Positions 9,051 through 17,903 of a stretch of 64,000 nt of DNA are shown in pieces. Below the pieces are notes generated by a model. That model saw nothing but the letters and a program-made list of their open reading frames with translations. It was not told the DNA's origin and did not search any database. Location of the stretch: NCBI RefSeq assembly GCF_011074795.1, contig NZ_JAAMPF010000012.1, forward strand, positions 186,001 to 250,000, written 5' to 3'. Each line of letters opens with the position of its first letter. Position 1 is the stretch's first letter. The translations under genes were made by a program, and so were the position numbers. The DNA is from Marinobacter salicampi. Lineage in GTDB: Bacteria; Pseudomonadota; Gammaproteobacteria; Pseudomonadales; Oleiphilaceae.

Positions 9051-11572
9051 GCGCTGGGCAGAGCACAACGCCACCACCGGCAACAGCAGTGAGCCCCGAA
9101 GCCGAAGCCCTGTTCCGAAAAACCTGGGCGCCTCGCACAGGGCTTGGCAGGTTGTCAGCTGTCAACAATTCCATCATTGGCCGTAGGTTCATCGCCACGG
9201 GTTTCGTTTTCTTCCTGATCGGTGGACTGCTGTCGCTATTCATGCGTACCCAGCTGCTGTTCCCGGAGAATGATTTCCTTTCTGAGGAGCTGTACAACCA
9301 GTTCTTCACCATGCACGGCACCACCATGATGTTCCTTTTCGCCGTACCGATCATGGAGGCGTTCGGCATTTACCTCATTCCCTCCATGATCGGAACCCGT
9401 GACCTCAGCTTTCCTAGACTGGGCGCCTTCGGCTACTGGTGCTATCTGTTCGGGGGCATACTGCTGTACTCAAGCGCTATTTTCGGCGCCATGCCCGACG
9501 GTGGCTGGTTTATGTACCTTCCGCTGACGGACAAACAGTTCTCCCCGGGTATCAATCAGGACTTCTGGCTTCTCGGCGTTACCTTTGTGGAAATTTCGAG
9601 TATCTCCGGGGCAATCGAACTGATCGTTTCCATACTGAAAACCCGGGCCCCTGGCATGACCCTGAACCGAATGCCGATCTTTGCCTGGTACATGCTTGCA
9701 GTTTCTTTCATGATTCTTATCGGGTTTCCCCCGCTGATTCTGGGCAGCATCCTGCTTGAAAGCCAGCGTGCGTTCGGCATTCCGTTCTTTGAGATCGCGG
9801 CAGGGGGCGACCCCCTGCTGTGGCAGCACCTGTTCTGGATTTTCGGTCACCCGGAGGTCTACATTATCTTTCTGCCGGCGGCCGGGCTGGTAGGCGCCAT
9901 GTTGCCGGCTTTCGCCCGCCACACGCTGGTGGGTTACAACCTGATCGTGCTGGCGGTTGTCGGTACCGCTTTTCTGAGTTTCGGCCTGTGGGTACATCAT
10001 ATGTACGCTACCGGCATTTCTCGGTTCGCCCTTGCCTTCTTTGCCGGCGCCAGCCTCGCCGTATCCGTGCCCAGCGGTGTTCAGGTGTTTTCCTGGATCG
10101 CTACCCTGTGGCGGGGTAAACCGGTGATGCGGACGCCCCTGCTGTTCATACTGGGCTTCATCATTACCTTTGTGATAGGCGGCCTGACCGGCGTTATGGT
10201 GGCGATCGTACCTTTCGACCTGCAGGTTCACGACAGTTACTTCGTGGTGGCCCATTTCCACTATGTGCTCATCGGGGGCATGGTCTTCCCGCTTTTTGCA
10301 GCATTGATCTACTACCTACCCCGGGCGACCGGTCGCATGCTTTCCGAGCGCCTCGGCAAGTGGCACTTCTGGCTGTTCTTTATTGGCTTCAACCTGACCT
10401 TCTTCCCCATGCACCTGACCGGCTTGCTGGGCATGCCGAGGCGCGTGGCCACCTACCCGGCCGGTCTTGGGTGGGATACGCTCAACCTCATTTCAACTAT
10501 AGGTTCGTACACTCTGACCGCCGGTATTCTCGTCTTTCTGTTCAACGTTATCTGGCACGTCAAACGAGGCCGGCCGGCCGGAGTCAACCCATGGGATTCC
10601 CCGGATCTCGAGTGGTCGTCTGTGACTCCGGTGCCGCCTTTCAATACCCGTAGTATTCCTCATATCACCGGCCGTGATCCGCTGTGGGCCCAACCGGACC
10701 TGGCGCGGCAAATACGCGATGCCGAGGGATACCTGCCGACCGCTGAAGAAGGCAAGAGGGAGATTCTGGCTACCTCAACCGTGGGCGCAAAACCCGAACA
10801 CGTCACCCGGCTGCCCCACCCGACCTTCAAGCCCATCCTCGCGGCCCTGGCGACCGCTACCATCTTCAGTGGTATTCTGGTTTCCATGTACTGGCTGGCA
10901 CTGGTGGGTCTCGTGATCTTTGTGGTCATCCTGTATCTCTGGCTCTGGGGTGAGCTTCCGGAGAAGGAGACCAAGCCGGTTGGTAACGGTCTGGAGTTGC
11001 CCATAGCGGTTGGTGATCAGCATACACCTGCGTGGATGGGCACGCTGACCCTGTTGCTGGCCGATCTGGCCTTGTTCGTATCGCTCGTTTACAGCTATTT
11101 CTATCTCTGGACTACGGCCGACTCATGGCCGCCTGTAAGCTATGAACCGGCGCTATCGGAGTCAGCCATCATTTTTGGCGGTTTGCTTGTGGTACTGGTT
11201 CTGGCCACTGCGGTGGCCCATGCCGGGGCTTATCTCAGCAGTCGCCTGCTGGCCTTAGTCGGACTTACAGCGACCGCGGCCTGCCTCGTGGCTCTGTTAA
11301 TCCTTGGCTTCCAGGCCTATGACCAACTGCCATTCGATATTACAAGTCATGCCTACGGAGCAGTGCTTTCAGCCATGGGCGTCTATGTCCTCGTGCATAC
11401 CTGTCTGAGCATGGGTTCAGCGCTGTTTGCCTTGGCCCGGGTGTCGGTCACTGGTATCACCCGGACCAGGAGTCTTTCCGTCCGGATACTGTCCATGCTC
11501 AGCTATTACACGGCTTTTACCGGCGTGGTTGCTTTCATTCTTATTTACGGGTCCGCAAACATGATGGGCTAG
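9047..11572 (+). CDS. Fused cytochrome c oxidase subunit I+III (caa3 type), K-channel lysine absent
   Basis: 841 residues. Residues 1 to about 560 are haem-copper oxidase subunit I: haem ligand His in TMHGTTMMFLF, CuB/His-Tyr site GHPEVY (H268, E270, Y272), CuB pair H317-H318, and the haem ligand region VAHFHY. About residues 640-841 resemble subunit III. Fused I+III polypeptides are known in caa3 and related oxidases. E270 and the aspartate of RDLSFPR suggest an A1-like D-channel entry and exit. The helix that usually reads VPTGxKxFSW here reads VPSGVQVFSW: Q346 replaces the K-channel lysine. Pumping and kinetics may therefore differ from canonical enzymes. It is translationally coupled to subunit II. 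Confidence 0.92.
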   Translation: MSAGQSTTPPPATAVSPEAEALFRKTWAPRTGLGRLSAVNNSIIGRRFIATGFVFFLIGGLLSLFMRTQLLFPENDFLSEELYNQFFTMHGTTMMFLFAVPIMEAFGIYLIPSMIGTRDLSFPRLGAFGYWCYLFGGILLYSSAIFGAMPDGGWFMYLPLTDKQFSPGINQDFWLLGVTFVEISSISGAIELIVSILKTRAPGMTLNRMPIFAWYMLAVSFMILIGFPPLILGSILLESQRAFGIPFFEIAAGGDPLLWQHLFWIFGHPEVYIIFLPAAGLVGAMLPAFARHTLVGYNLIVLAVVGTAFLSFGLWVHHMYATGISRFALAFFAGASLAVSVPSGVQVFSWIATLWRGKPVMRTPLLFILGFIITFVIGGLTGVMVAIVPFDLQVHDSYFVVAHFHYVLIGGMVFPLFAALIYYLPRATGRMLSERLGKWHFWLFFIGFNLTFFPMHLTGLLGMPRRVATYPAGLGWDTLNLISTIGSYTLTAGILVFLFNVIWHVKRGRPAGVNPWDSPDLEWSSVTPVPPFNTRSIPHITGRDPLWAQPDLARQIRDAEGYLPTAEEGKREILATSTVGAKPEHVTRLPHPTFKPILAALATATIFSGILVSMYWLALVGLVIFVVILYLWLWGELPEKETKPVGNGLELPIAVGDQHTPAWMGTLTLLLADLALFVSLVYSYFYLWTTADSWPPVSYEPALSESAIIFGGLLVVLVLATAVAHAGAYLSSRLLALVGLTATAACLVALLILGFQAYDQLPFDITSHAYGAVLSAMGVYVLVHTCLSMGSALFALARVSVTGITRTRSLSVRILSMLSYYTAFTGVVAFILIYGSANMMG

Positions 11573-11613
11573 GCTCGCGCCAGCGGGGCCTCAACATTTG
11601 TCAGGGAAGCGCT

Positions 11614-12012
11614 ATGACCAGACGTTCGACATCAGACTACCTGCCAGGATACCCGGCCACCGCTATGGGGTTACTGACGCCCCCGATCCTGTGGGCCTGT
11701 TATTTTGTGCTGATCTATTCCCTGCATGGCATGGTCTGTGTGGGCGAGCTGGAGAACAGCCTGATTCGAGCGGAGTCATTGCCTGAGTTTCTGATGGCCG
11801 TGACCCTGCTGGCGATAGCACTGCATGCCAGCATAGGTGTGTGGTCGTGGCGGCTGTTGGGGAAGCTCAACCGGCGTGTTTCAGCTGAGCCTACTGAACT
11901 GCAGCAGCGGGCCCGCTTCCTGGCGGCAGCCGCCGCCGCGAACGCCGGACTCTTTCTGGTGGCCACTGTCTGGATAGGCCTGCCGGTGCTTATCCTTGAG
12001 CCCTGTCTCTAG
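11614..12012 (+). CDS. Small three-helix membrane protein, last gene of the oxidase operon
   Basis: 132 residues with three predicted membrane helices (about 20-40, 58-80, 105-128) and no family I recognise. AGGGA precedes the ATG at 11614, 41 bases after the subunit I+III stop, so it belongs to the same operon. Its place and size fit an accessory or subunit IV-like component of this oxidase, but no sequence motif proves that. It ends four bases before the convergent CtaG gene. Confidence 0.7.
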   Translation: MTRRSTSDYLPGYPATAMGLLTPPILWACYFVLIYSLHGMVCVGELENSLIRAESLPEFLMAVTLLAIALHASIGVWSWRLLGKLNRRVSAEPTELQQRARFLAAAAAANAGLFLVATVWIGLPVLILEPCL

Positions 12013-12015
12013 CCA

Positions 12016-12669
12016 TCAATCCGGACTTGATCCACCTTCGCCCAGAAGCCGGTTGGCAAGCACCAGGCCGCCGATTAGATAGGGGACGGCTCCGGCAATG
12101 GCCATAAGCACACCTCCGATACGCTGATCACGGAGCTGCTCTGGAAACCTGTCGCCGGCATAGACTTCCGACGCATACAGCAGCTCCGGTGCCAGAGCGA
12201 TCAGGACCCCCAACATGGTCATATGCATGAAGGTGAGCAGCATGGCCAGAGACCCGACACCCGCCGCTGCCCGGGTCGTGCCAGAGAAACTCACCCACCA
12301 GAGCCAGACCCCTGCCAGGAGGAAAGAAAATTGTTGGGCCACAAAGGCGGTGGTCGTGGTCGAGGCCGCCTGCTGCAGAGGTGGTGCATGCCAGCCCCAG
12401 ACCACGAGCATTTCAAAGACCGACGCTATCACCGCCCATATCAGTCGTGGCTGGTTACCGGCGACGGCACTGCGCCAGCGCTTTAAACCAATCCCCAGCA
12501 GGGGCGCCGCGACTACGACAACGCCCAGATGCAAAGCCATGTGAGCCGAGAATACGCGTCCTGCGATGCTGTGCAGCGGACTCAGCCAGAGCACGGCCAG
12601 AACCAACAGTCCCGCGCCTATCGGCCAGTGCCTCAGGCCGGGGCTCAATGCCGGTGCTACAGCTGACAC
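12016..12669 (-). CDS. caa3-type oxidase assembly factor CtaG-like membrane protein
   Basis: 217 residues with about six or seven membrane helices and family features of the caa3_CtaG group (conserved His in HMALHLG, WGWHAPPL, FMHMTMLG). These proteins help assemble or metallate caa3 oxidases; they are unrelated to the eukaryotic-type Cox11 CtaG. Its start overlaps the end of the upstream binding-protein gene by 13 bases, so it is the last gene of a convergent operon facing the oxidase genes. It most likely serves the caa3-type oxidase across the gap. Confidence 0.85.
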   Translation of the reverse strand: MSAVAPALSPGLRHWPIGAGLLVLAVLWLSPLHSIAGRVFSAHMALHLGVVVVAAPLLGIGLKRWRSAVAGNQPRLIWAVIASVFEMLVVWGWHAPPLQQAASTTTTAFVAQQFSFLLAGVWLWWVSFSGTTRAAAGVGSLAMLLTFMHMTMLGVLIALAPELLYASEVYAGDRFPEQLRDQRIGGVLMAIAGAVPYLIGGLVLANRLLGEGGSSPD

Positions 12670-13847
12670 TCGCTCTCCGGCTCGTCAGTGCCCAGGGTGT
12701 CGAGGACCTCGCGCGCATGCATGAAGTCCCGGAGCGGAAGCCGGGCAATGACCGCATTCGGGGTTGCCAGCAGCAGGGGCTGGCGCAATTGCTGATCCCA
12801 GGCCCGGAAGCTGGAGGGACTGCCTTTCGAGCCGTCCAGATTGAGCTCGCCACCGAGAATAAACGCGCGCATGGCTTCGAAATCATGACTTTCAGCGCGC
12901 ATGGCTGCTTGAACCACAGCCTTGACCGACGCCCAGGCAGCCCAACTTGCACTGTTCATACGTCGGGGCGAGGCCAGCTCTTCAAATCGGTGCTGAAGCT
13001 GAGGCGCGCCGTGGCGATGCCAGCTCCAATGCCAGGCCAGGGGTGACAGTCCGGCAGTGCCGACCACCGGTCGTGGCCGCTGGGTCTGATAAGGCACATA
13101 ACGGCCAAGCTCACCACTCGTATCGGCGACGAACACAACATCGTACCGGGCCTCACCGGTGAGCAGCGCGATATTGTTCTGCTCCCGATTGCGGGGATTT
13201 TTGCCGAGGGTGAACGAGCGTTCAGCCACAAACTCAGCACCAAATTTCCGGGCTGACTCGTCCAGCGCCCTCACCAGGCGCTCATCTGCCTGCTCTTCAC
13301 CTTTGAGAACCAGGAGCTTCGTCCACTTCTGGCTCACCAAATATTGCATCAACGCATCCGTCAGCATGCTGTCGCTGGGATAGACATGCGCTATGTTGGC
13401 TTGGCACTGGCTGCCACGGAGGCGGTCGTCCGATGCTGAGACATTGAAATAAAGCACCGGAAGCTCCCTTGTAGCTGCCGCCAGTTCAAGGAGTTGCTCT
13501 GCTGGAAGATCAGCAATTATAAAGTGGATGTTGCCGTTACGGTGCCACGAACGCACCCTGTCGATGAGCTCATCCACTGAATCTGCGCTGGCCGGCTTCA
13601 GGCTGAATTCCGTGCTGGTCACCTGGCCGATGGTCTCGGCATCTTTAAGGCCAACCCTGGCTCCTGGCAAGGGCCGCCCAAGCTCGCGGAACTCGATGCC
13701 GGTATAGGCATTGTCTGCCAGATACCTGGGGTCGTCTTCAAGCTGCACGTACCCGATGGACACCTGACGCTGCGGCGCCTGCTCAGCAAAGGCAAGGCTG
13801 ACCAGGAACCCGGCCAGCAATGTTCCGACAAGACCGCCTTTAATCAT
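12657..13847 (-). CDS. PQQ-alcohol-dehydrogenase-associated ABC-type substrate-binding protein
   Basis: 396 residues from the ATG at 13847, with a signal peptide ending AFA and a periplasmic binding fold type I (branched-chain amino-acid binding protein-like). VSIGYVQLEDDPRY, the mid-protein LPVLYFNVSASDDRLR and the C-terminal segment match the group annotated as ABC binding protein of the PQQ-dependent alcohol dehydrogenase system. That system normally also has an ATP-binding protein and a permease; neither is present here, as CtaG follows directly. Start and upstream stop overlap by eight bases. It may act in sensing or in dehydrogenase maturation rather than transport. Confidence 0.82.
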   Translation of the reverse strand: MIKGGLVGTLLAGFLVSLAFAEQAPQRQVSIGYVQLEDDPRYLADNAYTGIEFRELGRPLPGARVGLKDAETIGQVTSTEFSLKPASADSVDELIDRVRSWHRNGNIHFIIADLPAEQLLELAAATRELPVLYFNVSASDDRLRGSQCQANIAHVYPSDSMLTDALMQYLVSQKWTKLLVLKGEEQADERLVRALDESARKFGAEFVAERSFTLGKNPRNREQNNIALLTGEARYDVVFVADTSGELGRYVPYQTQRPRPVVGTAGLSPLAWHWSWHRHGAPQLQHRFEELASPRRMNSASWAAWASVKAVVQAAMRAESHDFEAMRAFILGGELNLDGSKGSPSSFRAWDQQLRQPLLLATPNAVIARLPLRDFMHAREVLDTLGTDEPESECQL

Positions 13848-14850
13848 CGATGACAACCGTGTGCGGAACCCGGCCTGTGGCGAACGACTGGACTGCTTTC
13901 TGGTCGCCCACGGAGATCAGGGTGACGTCGTCACTCAGGCCGTTGGCTACGTAGAGACGTTCGCCATCCCGGCTTACAGCCACGCCCCAAGGCCGACTGC
14001 CAACCAGAACGTAGGCCTCAATCTCTTTGCTTTCCACGTTAACCATGGCCACATGGTTGGCCCGCCCGAGGGTAACGAACATGGTTTTACCATCGGGCGA
14101 CAGGTCGAGGCCTACCGGCGTTACCTCCGACGCCCTGAACCCCGGAGGCAGGAACTCGACCCGGGTTTTCACCTGCAGGGTTTCCGGGTCGATGATGGAA
14201 ACCTGTCCCGAGAGCTCATCGGATACCCATAATTCGCTCTCATTTTCAGTCATTTCAAACCGGCGTGGGCGGGTGCCCACCATGATGTTCTGGACCACCT
14301 TGAGGGAGTCCATATCCACCACGTGCACCATGTCGGCCATTTCCGAGGCCACAAACAATCGCGACCCATCCTTGTTGAGCAAGACGCCTTCGGGCTCGGG
14401 ACCGGTAGTCACCTGAGCCAGGGTATCGCCACTCTCGATATCGATATGGCGGACAATCGCACTCTCTTCCTCGGATACAAACAGCGACTTTTCATCCTTG
14501 CTCAGGGTGAACACTTCCGGGCTTATACCAGTTTTGATGCTGTCGACGATTTCCAGGGACGCTACGTCAATAACCTCGATCACATCATCGTCACCACAGG
14601 CCACGTACAGGAGCGTTTGGTCACTATTGAACTCCATGTCCCTGGGTCGGCGAGAGGTTGGGATCTCAGCAACCACCTTATGGTCATCGGAAGGATCCAG
14701 CACGGCAACGGTATGGGAGCGTTCATGGCTGACGAAAACATAGCCGGTATCAGCGGCTGAAGCTGGCAGGCTAATAACAGCGAAAAAAGCGCACAGCATG
14801 GTGCACAGGATTGTCCAGCATGAGAGCCGGTCTGATTTGAATAGGTCCAT
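13840..14850 (-). CDS. PQQ-dependent catabolism-associated beta-propeller protein (YVTN repeats)
   Basis: 336 residues with a signal peptide (LCAFFAVISLPASAA) and about seven YVTN/NHL-like repeats, each with a segment such as KTMFVTLGRANHVAMVN or ERLYVANGLSDDVTLI. This matches the family of secreted propellers linked to PQQ-dependent alcohol catabolism; the biochemical role is not established. The ATG at 14850 is chosen because GGAG lies eight bases upstream and the signal peptide begins properly; the open frame extends 76 codons further upstream without a signal. It leads an operon with the binding protein and CtaG. Confidence 0.85.
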   Translation of the reverse strand: MDLFKSDRLSCWTILCTMLCAFFAVISLPASAADTGYVFVSHERSHTVAVLDPSDDHKVVAEIPTSRRPRDMEFNSDQTLLYVACGDDDVIEVIDVASLEIVDSIKTGISPEVFTLSKDEKSLFVSEEESAIVRHIDIESGDTLAQVTTGPEPEGVLLNKDGSRLFVASEMADMVHVVDMDSLKVVQNIMVGTRPRRFEMTENESELWVSDELSGQVSIIDPETLQVKTRVEFLPPGFRASEVTPVGLDLSPDGKTMFVTLGRANHVAMVNVESKEIEAYVLVGSRPWGVAVSRDGERLYVANGLSDDVTLISVGDQKAVQSFATGRVPHTVVIDD

Positions 14851-14881
14851 TCCCAGGTCTCCGGCTGCAACAATGTGAGTA

Positions 14882-15328
14882 CTAGCGTTTTTCGTCTTCC
14901 CAGGTGCCCCGGGTCGCGCAATAGACATCGAGCAGTGTCGCGCCGGCGACAATGGCGGCGGCACCACCGGCGGCTTTGCGATGGGGACTGTCAGGACGCA
15001 GTTCCGGCGCCAGCGTTGCCAGGTCAAGCAGATCCCCTGCAACCCGGCCCCAAACCCAGGGTGTCGGATTACGGGCACAGAGCAGGCCTATGCCGGTGCC
15101 GATCTCACGCAGGCCGTAGGCCAGATAAAGGCGATCGTCGCCGAAGGTGCCCAGGTGTCTGCTCAATGAACGCTTTTGCCAGAGTTCGAACAGGCCCAGG
15201 CCTATGGACATCCAGCCCAGCCCTCGGGCCAGGGTGTGTCGGTCGCCTTTTGAATCAGAGAAACTGTAGAAAGGGCTCAGGTCCACTTGGGATTGGGACT
15301 CGGAATGGGACTTGTTGACAGCTGCCAT
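14882..15328 (-). CDS. Hypothetical membrane protein of the PQQ/oxidase locus
   Basis: 148 residues. A polar N-terminus of about 35 residues is followed by hydrophobic segments (LGWMSIGLGLFELW, YLAYGLREIGTGIGLLCA, AAAIVAGATLLDVYCA) that could be three or four short helices. AAGGAGG upstream of the ATG at 15328 makes translation convincing. It is 31 bases upstream of the propeller gene, so likely its operon leader. I know similar cyclase/dehydrase-associated membrane proteins only loosely and assign no function. Confidence 0.7.
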   Translation of the reverse strand: MAAVNKSHSESQSQVDLSPFYSFSDSKGDRHTLARGLGWMSIGLGLFELWQKRSLSRHLGTFGDDRLYLAYGLREIGTGIGLLCARNPTPWVWGRVAGDLLDLATLAPELRPDSPHRKAAGGAAAIVAGATLLDVYCATRGTWEDEKR

Positions 15329-15494
15329 GACATACGCCTCCTTGCGTTGTTATCGTAGATTTCAATCAAAAATAGACTTCAACCAAAGACTAACTGAAGC
15401 TAAAAGCAGTTGGAAGGGATAAACCGCCCGGTGCGGACCCTTGAGATCCCGCCCCAGCAACCCCAACAAGACCCTGTGGATGTGCCATAAGCCG

Positions 15495-15516
15495 GTCACG
15501 AAACCAGTCACGAAAC
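15495..15516 (+). repeat. Two direct repeats GTCACGAAAC, 12-base period
   Basis: GTCACGAAAC occurs at 15495-15504 and 15507-15516, just upstream of the coiled-coil protein gene. A spacing close to one helical turn fits a regulator binding pair, but nothing else supports it. Confidence 0.4.
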
Positions 15517-15546
15517 TAAAGGCACGATCGGGAAAAGGAGCCCCTG

Positions 15547-15861
15547 ATGACGACGCAAGACAATAACCTGAAAGACAGGCTGACCAAGAAGCTTGAAGCC
15601 CAGACAGACCACTGGAGCCAGCGCATAGAAAAGCTTCGTACTGAAGCCGAAACCGAAAAAACCAAAGCAAAGGACGACCAGGCCCAGGCGGAGATAGAAC
15701 GGGACTTCAATGCCCGGATCCGGGAACTGGAAAATAATATTGACGAAGCCAAACGCCGCACAAGGGAGATCGAAGCAGCCAGTGATACCGCCCTTGATGA
15801 AATGGAGCGTCACATTGAGGACTGGATACCTGGCAGCCAGACAGGACATTCCAAAACCTGA
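15547..15861 (+). CDS. Small coiled-coil protein
   Basis: 104 residues, almost entirely charged and alpha-helical, with heptad-like patterning from about residue 5 to 90 (KKLEAQTDHWSQRIEKL onward). No signal peptide or membrane helix. AAGGAG lies seven bases before the ATG at 15547, and a terminator follows at 15912. Its function is unknown; similar soluble coiled-coil proteins in this group have no assigned role. Confidence 0.75.
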   Translation: MTTQDNNLKDRLTKKLEAQTDHWSQRIEKLRTEAETEKTKAKDDQAQAEIERDFNARIRELENNIDEAKRRTREIEAASDTALDEMERHIEDWIPGSQTGHSKT

Positions 15862-15911
15862 CATTCCAGATGTCTGGCAGCGGCAGCCATCAGCATGGTT
15901 TGCCCAGGCAT

Positions 15912-15945
15912 AAAAAAACCCACCGGACCAGCGGTGGGTTTTTTT
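15912..15945. terminator. Bidirectional intrinsic terminator
   Basis: A ten-base-pair stem AAACCCACCG/CGGTGGGTTT with a six-base loop is flanked by A and T runs on both sides. It can end both the coiled-coil gene (plus) and the OmpA-like gene (minus) that converge here. Confidence 0.9.
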
Positions 15946-15960
15946 GTTACAGGCAGACTG

Positions 15961-16620
15961 TTACTGCTCCATCGGCACCAGTGTCAGTTCAACCCGGCGG
16001 TTTTGTTCCCGGCCTGAAGCGGTATCATTGGAGGCGATGGGGTAGCGCGGGCCATAGCCTGCGGCTCGAGTGCGCTTTGGAGCAATGCCCTGGTTCAGCA
16101 GGAAGTCGCGGACCGACGAGGCGCGCTGCTCACTGAGCAGCTGGTTGTAGCTCTGGGAACCGGTGCTGTCGGTATGGCCTTCGACCTGGATGATGGTCTT
16201 GTCGTACTCGTTGAGAACCGTGGCCACGGACTCAAGCACGTTGGTAAATGACGGCTGGATACTGGATTCATTCACGTTAAAGGTAATATTGCCGGGCATG
16301 ACCAGCTCGATTTCGTCACCATTGCGGACGACCCTCACACCGGTGCCTTCAAGCTTCTGCCTCAGCTGGGCTTCCTGACGGTCCATGTAGTAACCGATAC
16401 CTCCGCCAACTGCTGCGCCCGAGGCCGCACCGATCAGGGCACCCTTGCCCCGGTCACTCTTGCTGGAGGTGGCAGCGCCGACGGCCGCACCGCCGATGGC
16501 GCCGATAATGCTGCCCTTGGTGGCGCTGGAGGTCTTCTCTTCGCCGGTGTAGGGGTCATAGGTCATACAACCGCCCAGGCCCACTGTGGCTAGGGTTAGT
16601 GCCAAAAATAGTTTTTTCAC
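15961..16620 (-). CDS. OmpA-family lipoprotein with glycine-zipper region (YiaD-like)
   Basis: 219 residues: lipoprotein signal ending LGGC (Cys18), a glycine-zipper segment at about 35-75 (GAIGGAAVGAA, GAASGAAVGGGIG), then an OmpA peptidoglycan-binding domain from about 105 with GHTDSTGSQSYN and NRRVEL. It should anchor the outer membrane to peptidoglycan. The start is GTG at 16620: AGGAG sits six bases upstream, and the ATG just before it is out of frame and closed at once by TGA. Confidence 0.9.
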   Translation of the reverse strand: MKKLFLALTLATVGLGGCMTYDPYTGEEKTSSATKGSIIGAIGGAAVGAATSSKSDRGKGALIGAASGAAVGGGIGYYMDRQEAQLRQKLEGTGVRVVRNGDEIELVMPGNITFNVNESSIQPSFTNVLESVATVLNEYDKTIIQVEGHTDSTGSQSYNQLLSEQRASSVRDFLLNQGIAPKRTRAAGYGPRYPIASNDTASGREQNRRVELTLVPMEQ

Positions 16621-16670
16621 ATCAAACTCCTGGTAAATCAGATGGAACCAATTGGGCAGACCTGAAGCGC

Positions 16671-17747
16671 TTAACAGGCTTTCGAATAGGCTACTGCGTC
16701 ATCTTCGAAGGTGTGAATGATCGTGTTGAATACCGTCGACTGCAAGTCTTTTGCTTCATTCACCAGATGATGACGCCCGTCGGGGATCCTGAGTTCCTCT
16801 ACTGACGAGAATTTGTTTCGGATAATACGCAAATTGTGCTGCCAGTCGACCGTTAAATCTTTTTCACCCTGAACAACCGTTACCGGAAAATCCACCGGAG
16901 GGGCGCCTTCCACATGGGGCACCCATTGGCGCAGGGCCGAGACCCAGTCAACATGCACAGCCCGGGCCTGCAACGGGTCTACTTCCTTGAGGAATCGCAG
17001 AAAGCGGGAATTGCCGCTGTTAGCCGAGAACATCCGGCGCCAGCGTGTCATGAAAGGCCGGGCCATGCTGTGCAGGAGCTTAGCCCCCAGCCAGCCCATG
17101 GGCCGGACCAGCGGCGCCAGCAGCACCACGCGGCGGAAACAGGAAGTCTCCTGGGAGTGCTGGTTGGACAAAAGATAATCAATGAGAATGCCAGCGCCCG
17201 TACTCTGACCGACCGCGTACCAGGGATGTCTCACCTTGTCCCTGACAGCGGCAAGCACATCCGCGAGAACCGCCTGGTATTCCAGAAAACTGCCTATAGC
17301 GGCAGGGGTACCGCTGGAAAGGCCATGGCCGGGCTGGTCGTAGGCGAGCACATCAAAGCCGGCACCGAGGCAGCGGTCAATGAGCTGACTGTAAAGACCT
17401 ACATGATCGAAATAGCCGTGCAAAATGAACACCGTGCCCTTGGCTTTCGGACGGCGATAATAATGCACCGCCACCCGGTGCCCGCCAGCGTCCAGGGAAC
17501 CCTGCCAGTAGGTTACATCGGGATGCTCAACCCAGAGGTCCAGACCGTAAAAGCGGCAGTAGGCCTGCGCTTCTTCTGTCAGTTTCCGGGGCTCGGCGGG
17601 GTCGAAGACCGCCAGCTGCGCCAGAAGCGAGGCCCTGTCCCAGCCAGGGATATCAATGATGTCGGTTTTCCAATACACGGGGATAAGCGCGCCTGTTAGA
17701 ACGGGTTGAGTATCCTGATGTGGCTCGGTCAAAGCCAGGCTCTGCAC
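16671..17747 (-). CDS. Alpha/beta hydrolase, serine aminopeptidase S33 / monoacylglycerol lipase-like
   Basis: 358 residues. Alpha/beta hydrolase fold with oxyanion motif HGYFDH, nucleophile elbow GQSTG, acid-loop GEKDLTVD and catalytic His in GRHHLVNE. About 90 extra N-terminal residues precede the hydrolase core. It probably hydrolyses a lipid or lysophospholipid ester in the cytoplasm. The start appears to be GTG at 17747, with no strong ribosome site; the true start could lie somewhat downstream. It is a single gene transcribed towards the OmpA-like gene. Confidence 0.8.
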   Translation of the reverse strand: MQSLALTEPHQDTQPVLTGALIPVYWKTDIIDIPGWDRASLLAQLAVFDPAEPRKLTEEAQAYCRFYGLDLWVEHPDVTYWQGSLDAGGHRVAVHYYRRPKAKGTVFILHGYFDHVGLYSQLIDRCLGAGFDVLAYDQPGHGLSSGTPAAIGSFLEYQAVLADVLAAVRDKVRHPWYAVGQSTGAGILIDYLLSNQHSQETSCFRRVVLLAPLVRPMGWLGAKLLHSMARPFMTRWRRMFSANSGNSRFLRFLKEVDPLQARAVHVDWVSALRQWVPHVEGAPPVDFPVTVVQGEKDLTVDWQHNLRIIRNKFSSVEELRIPDGRHHLVNEAKDLQSTVFNTIIHTFEDDAVAYSKAC

Positions 17748-17903
17748 CGTTGACAGACTACCACACCCAATGGCGGTAGGGGCACGCTCTGATGTGGCAA
17801 TAATTGCCCCGAGCTACCTGTCACACCGGTCATGGCGTCGGTATCGGGGAGGCGCTATGCTGCCCCCGTTAGAACACCCCGCACAACTGACCGGGAGACA
17901 GTA

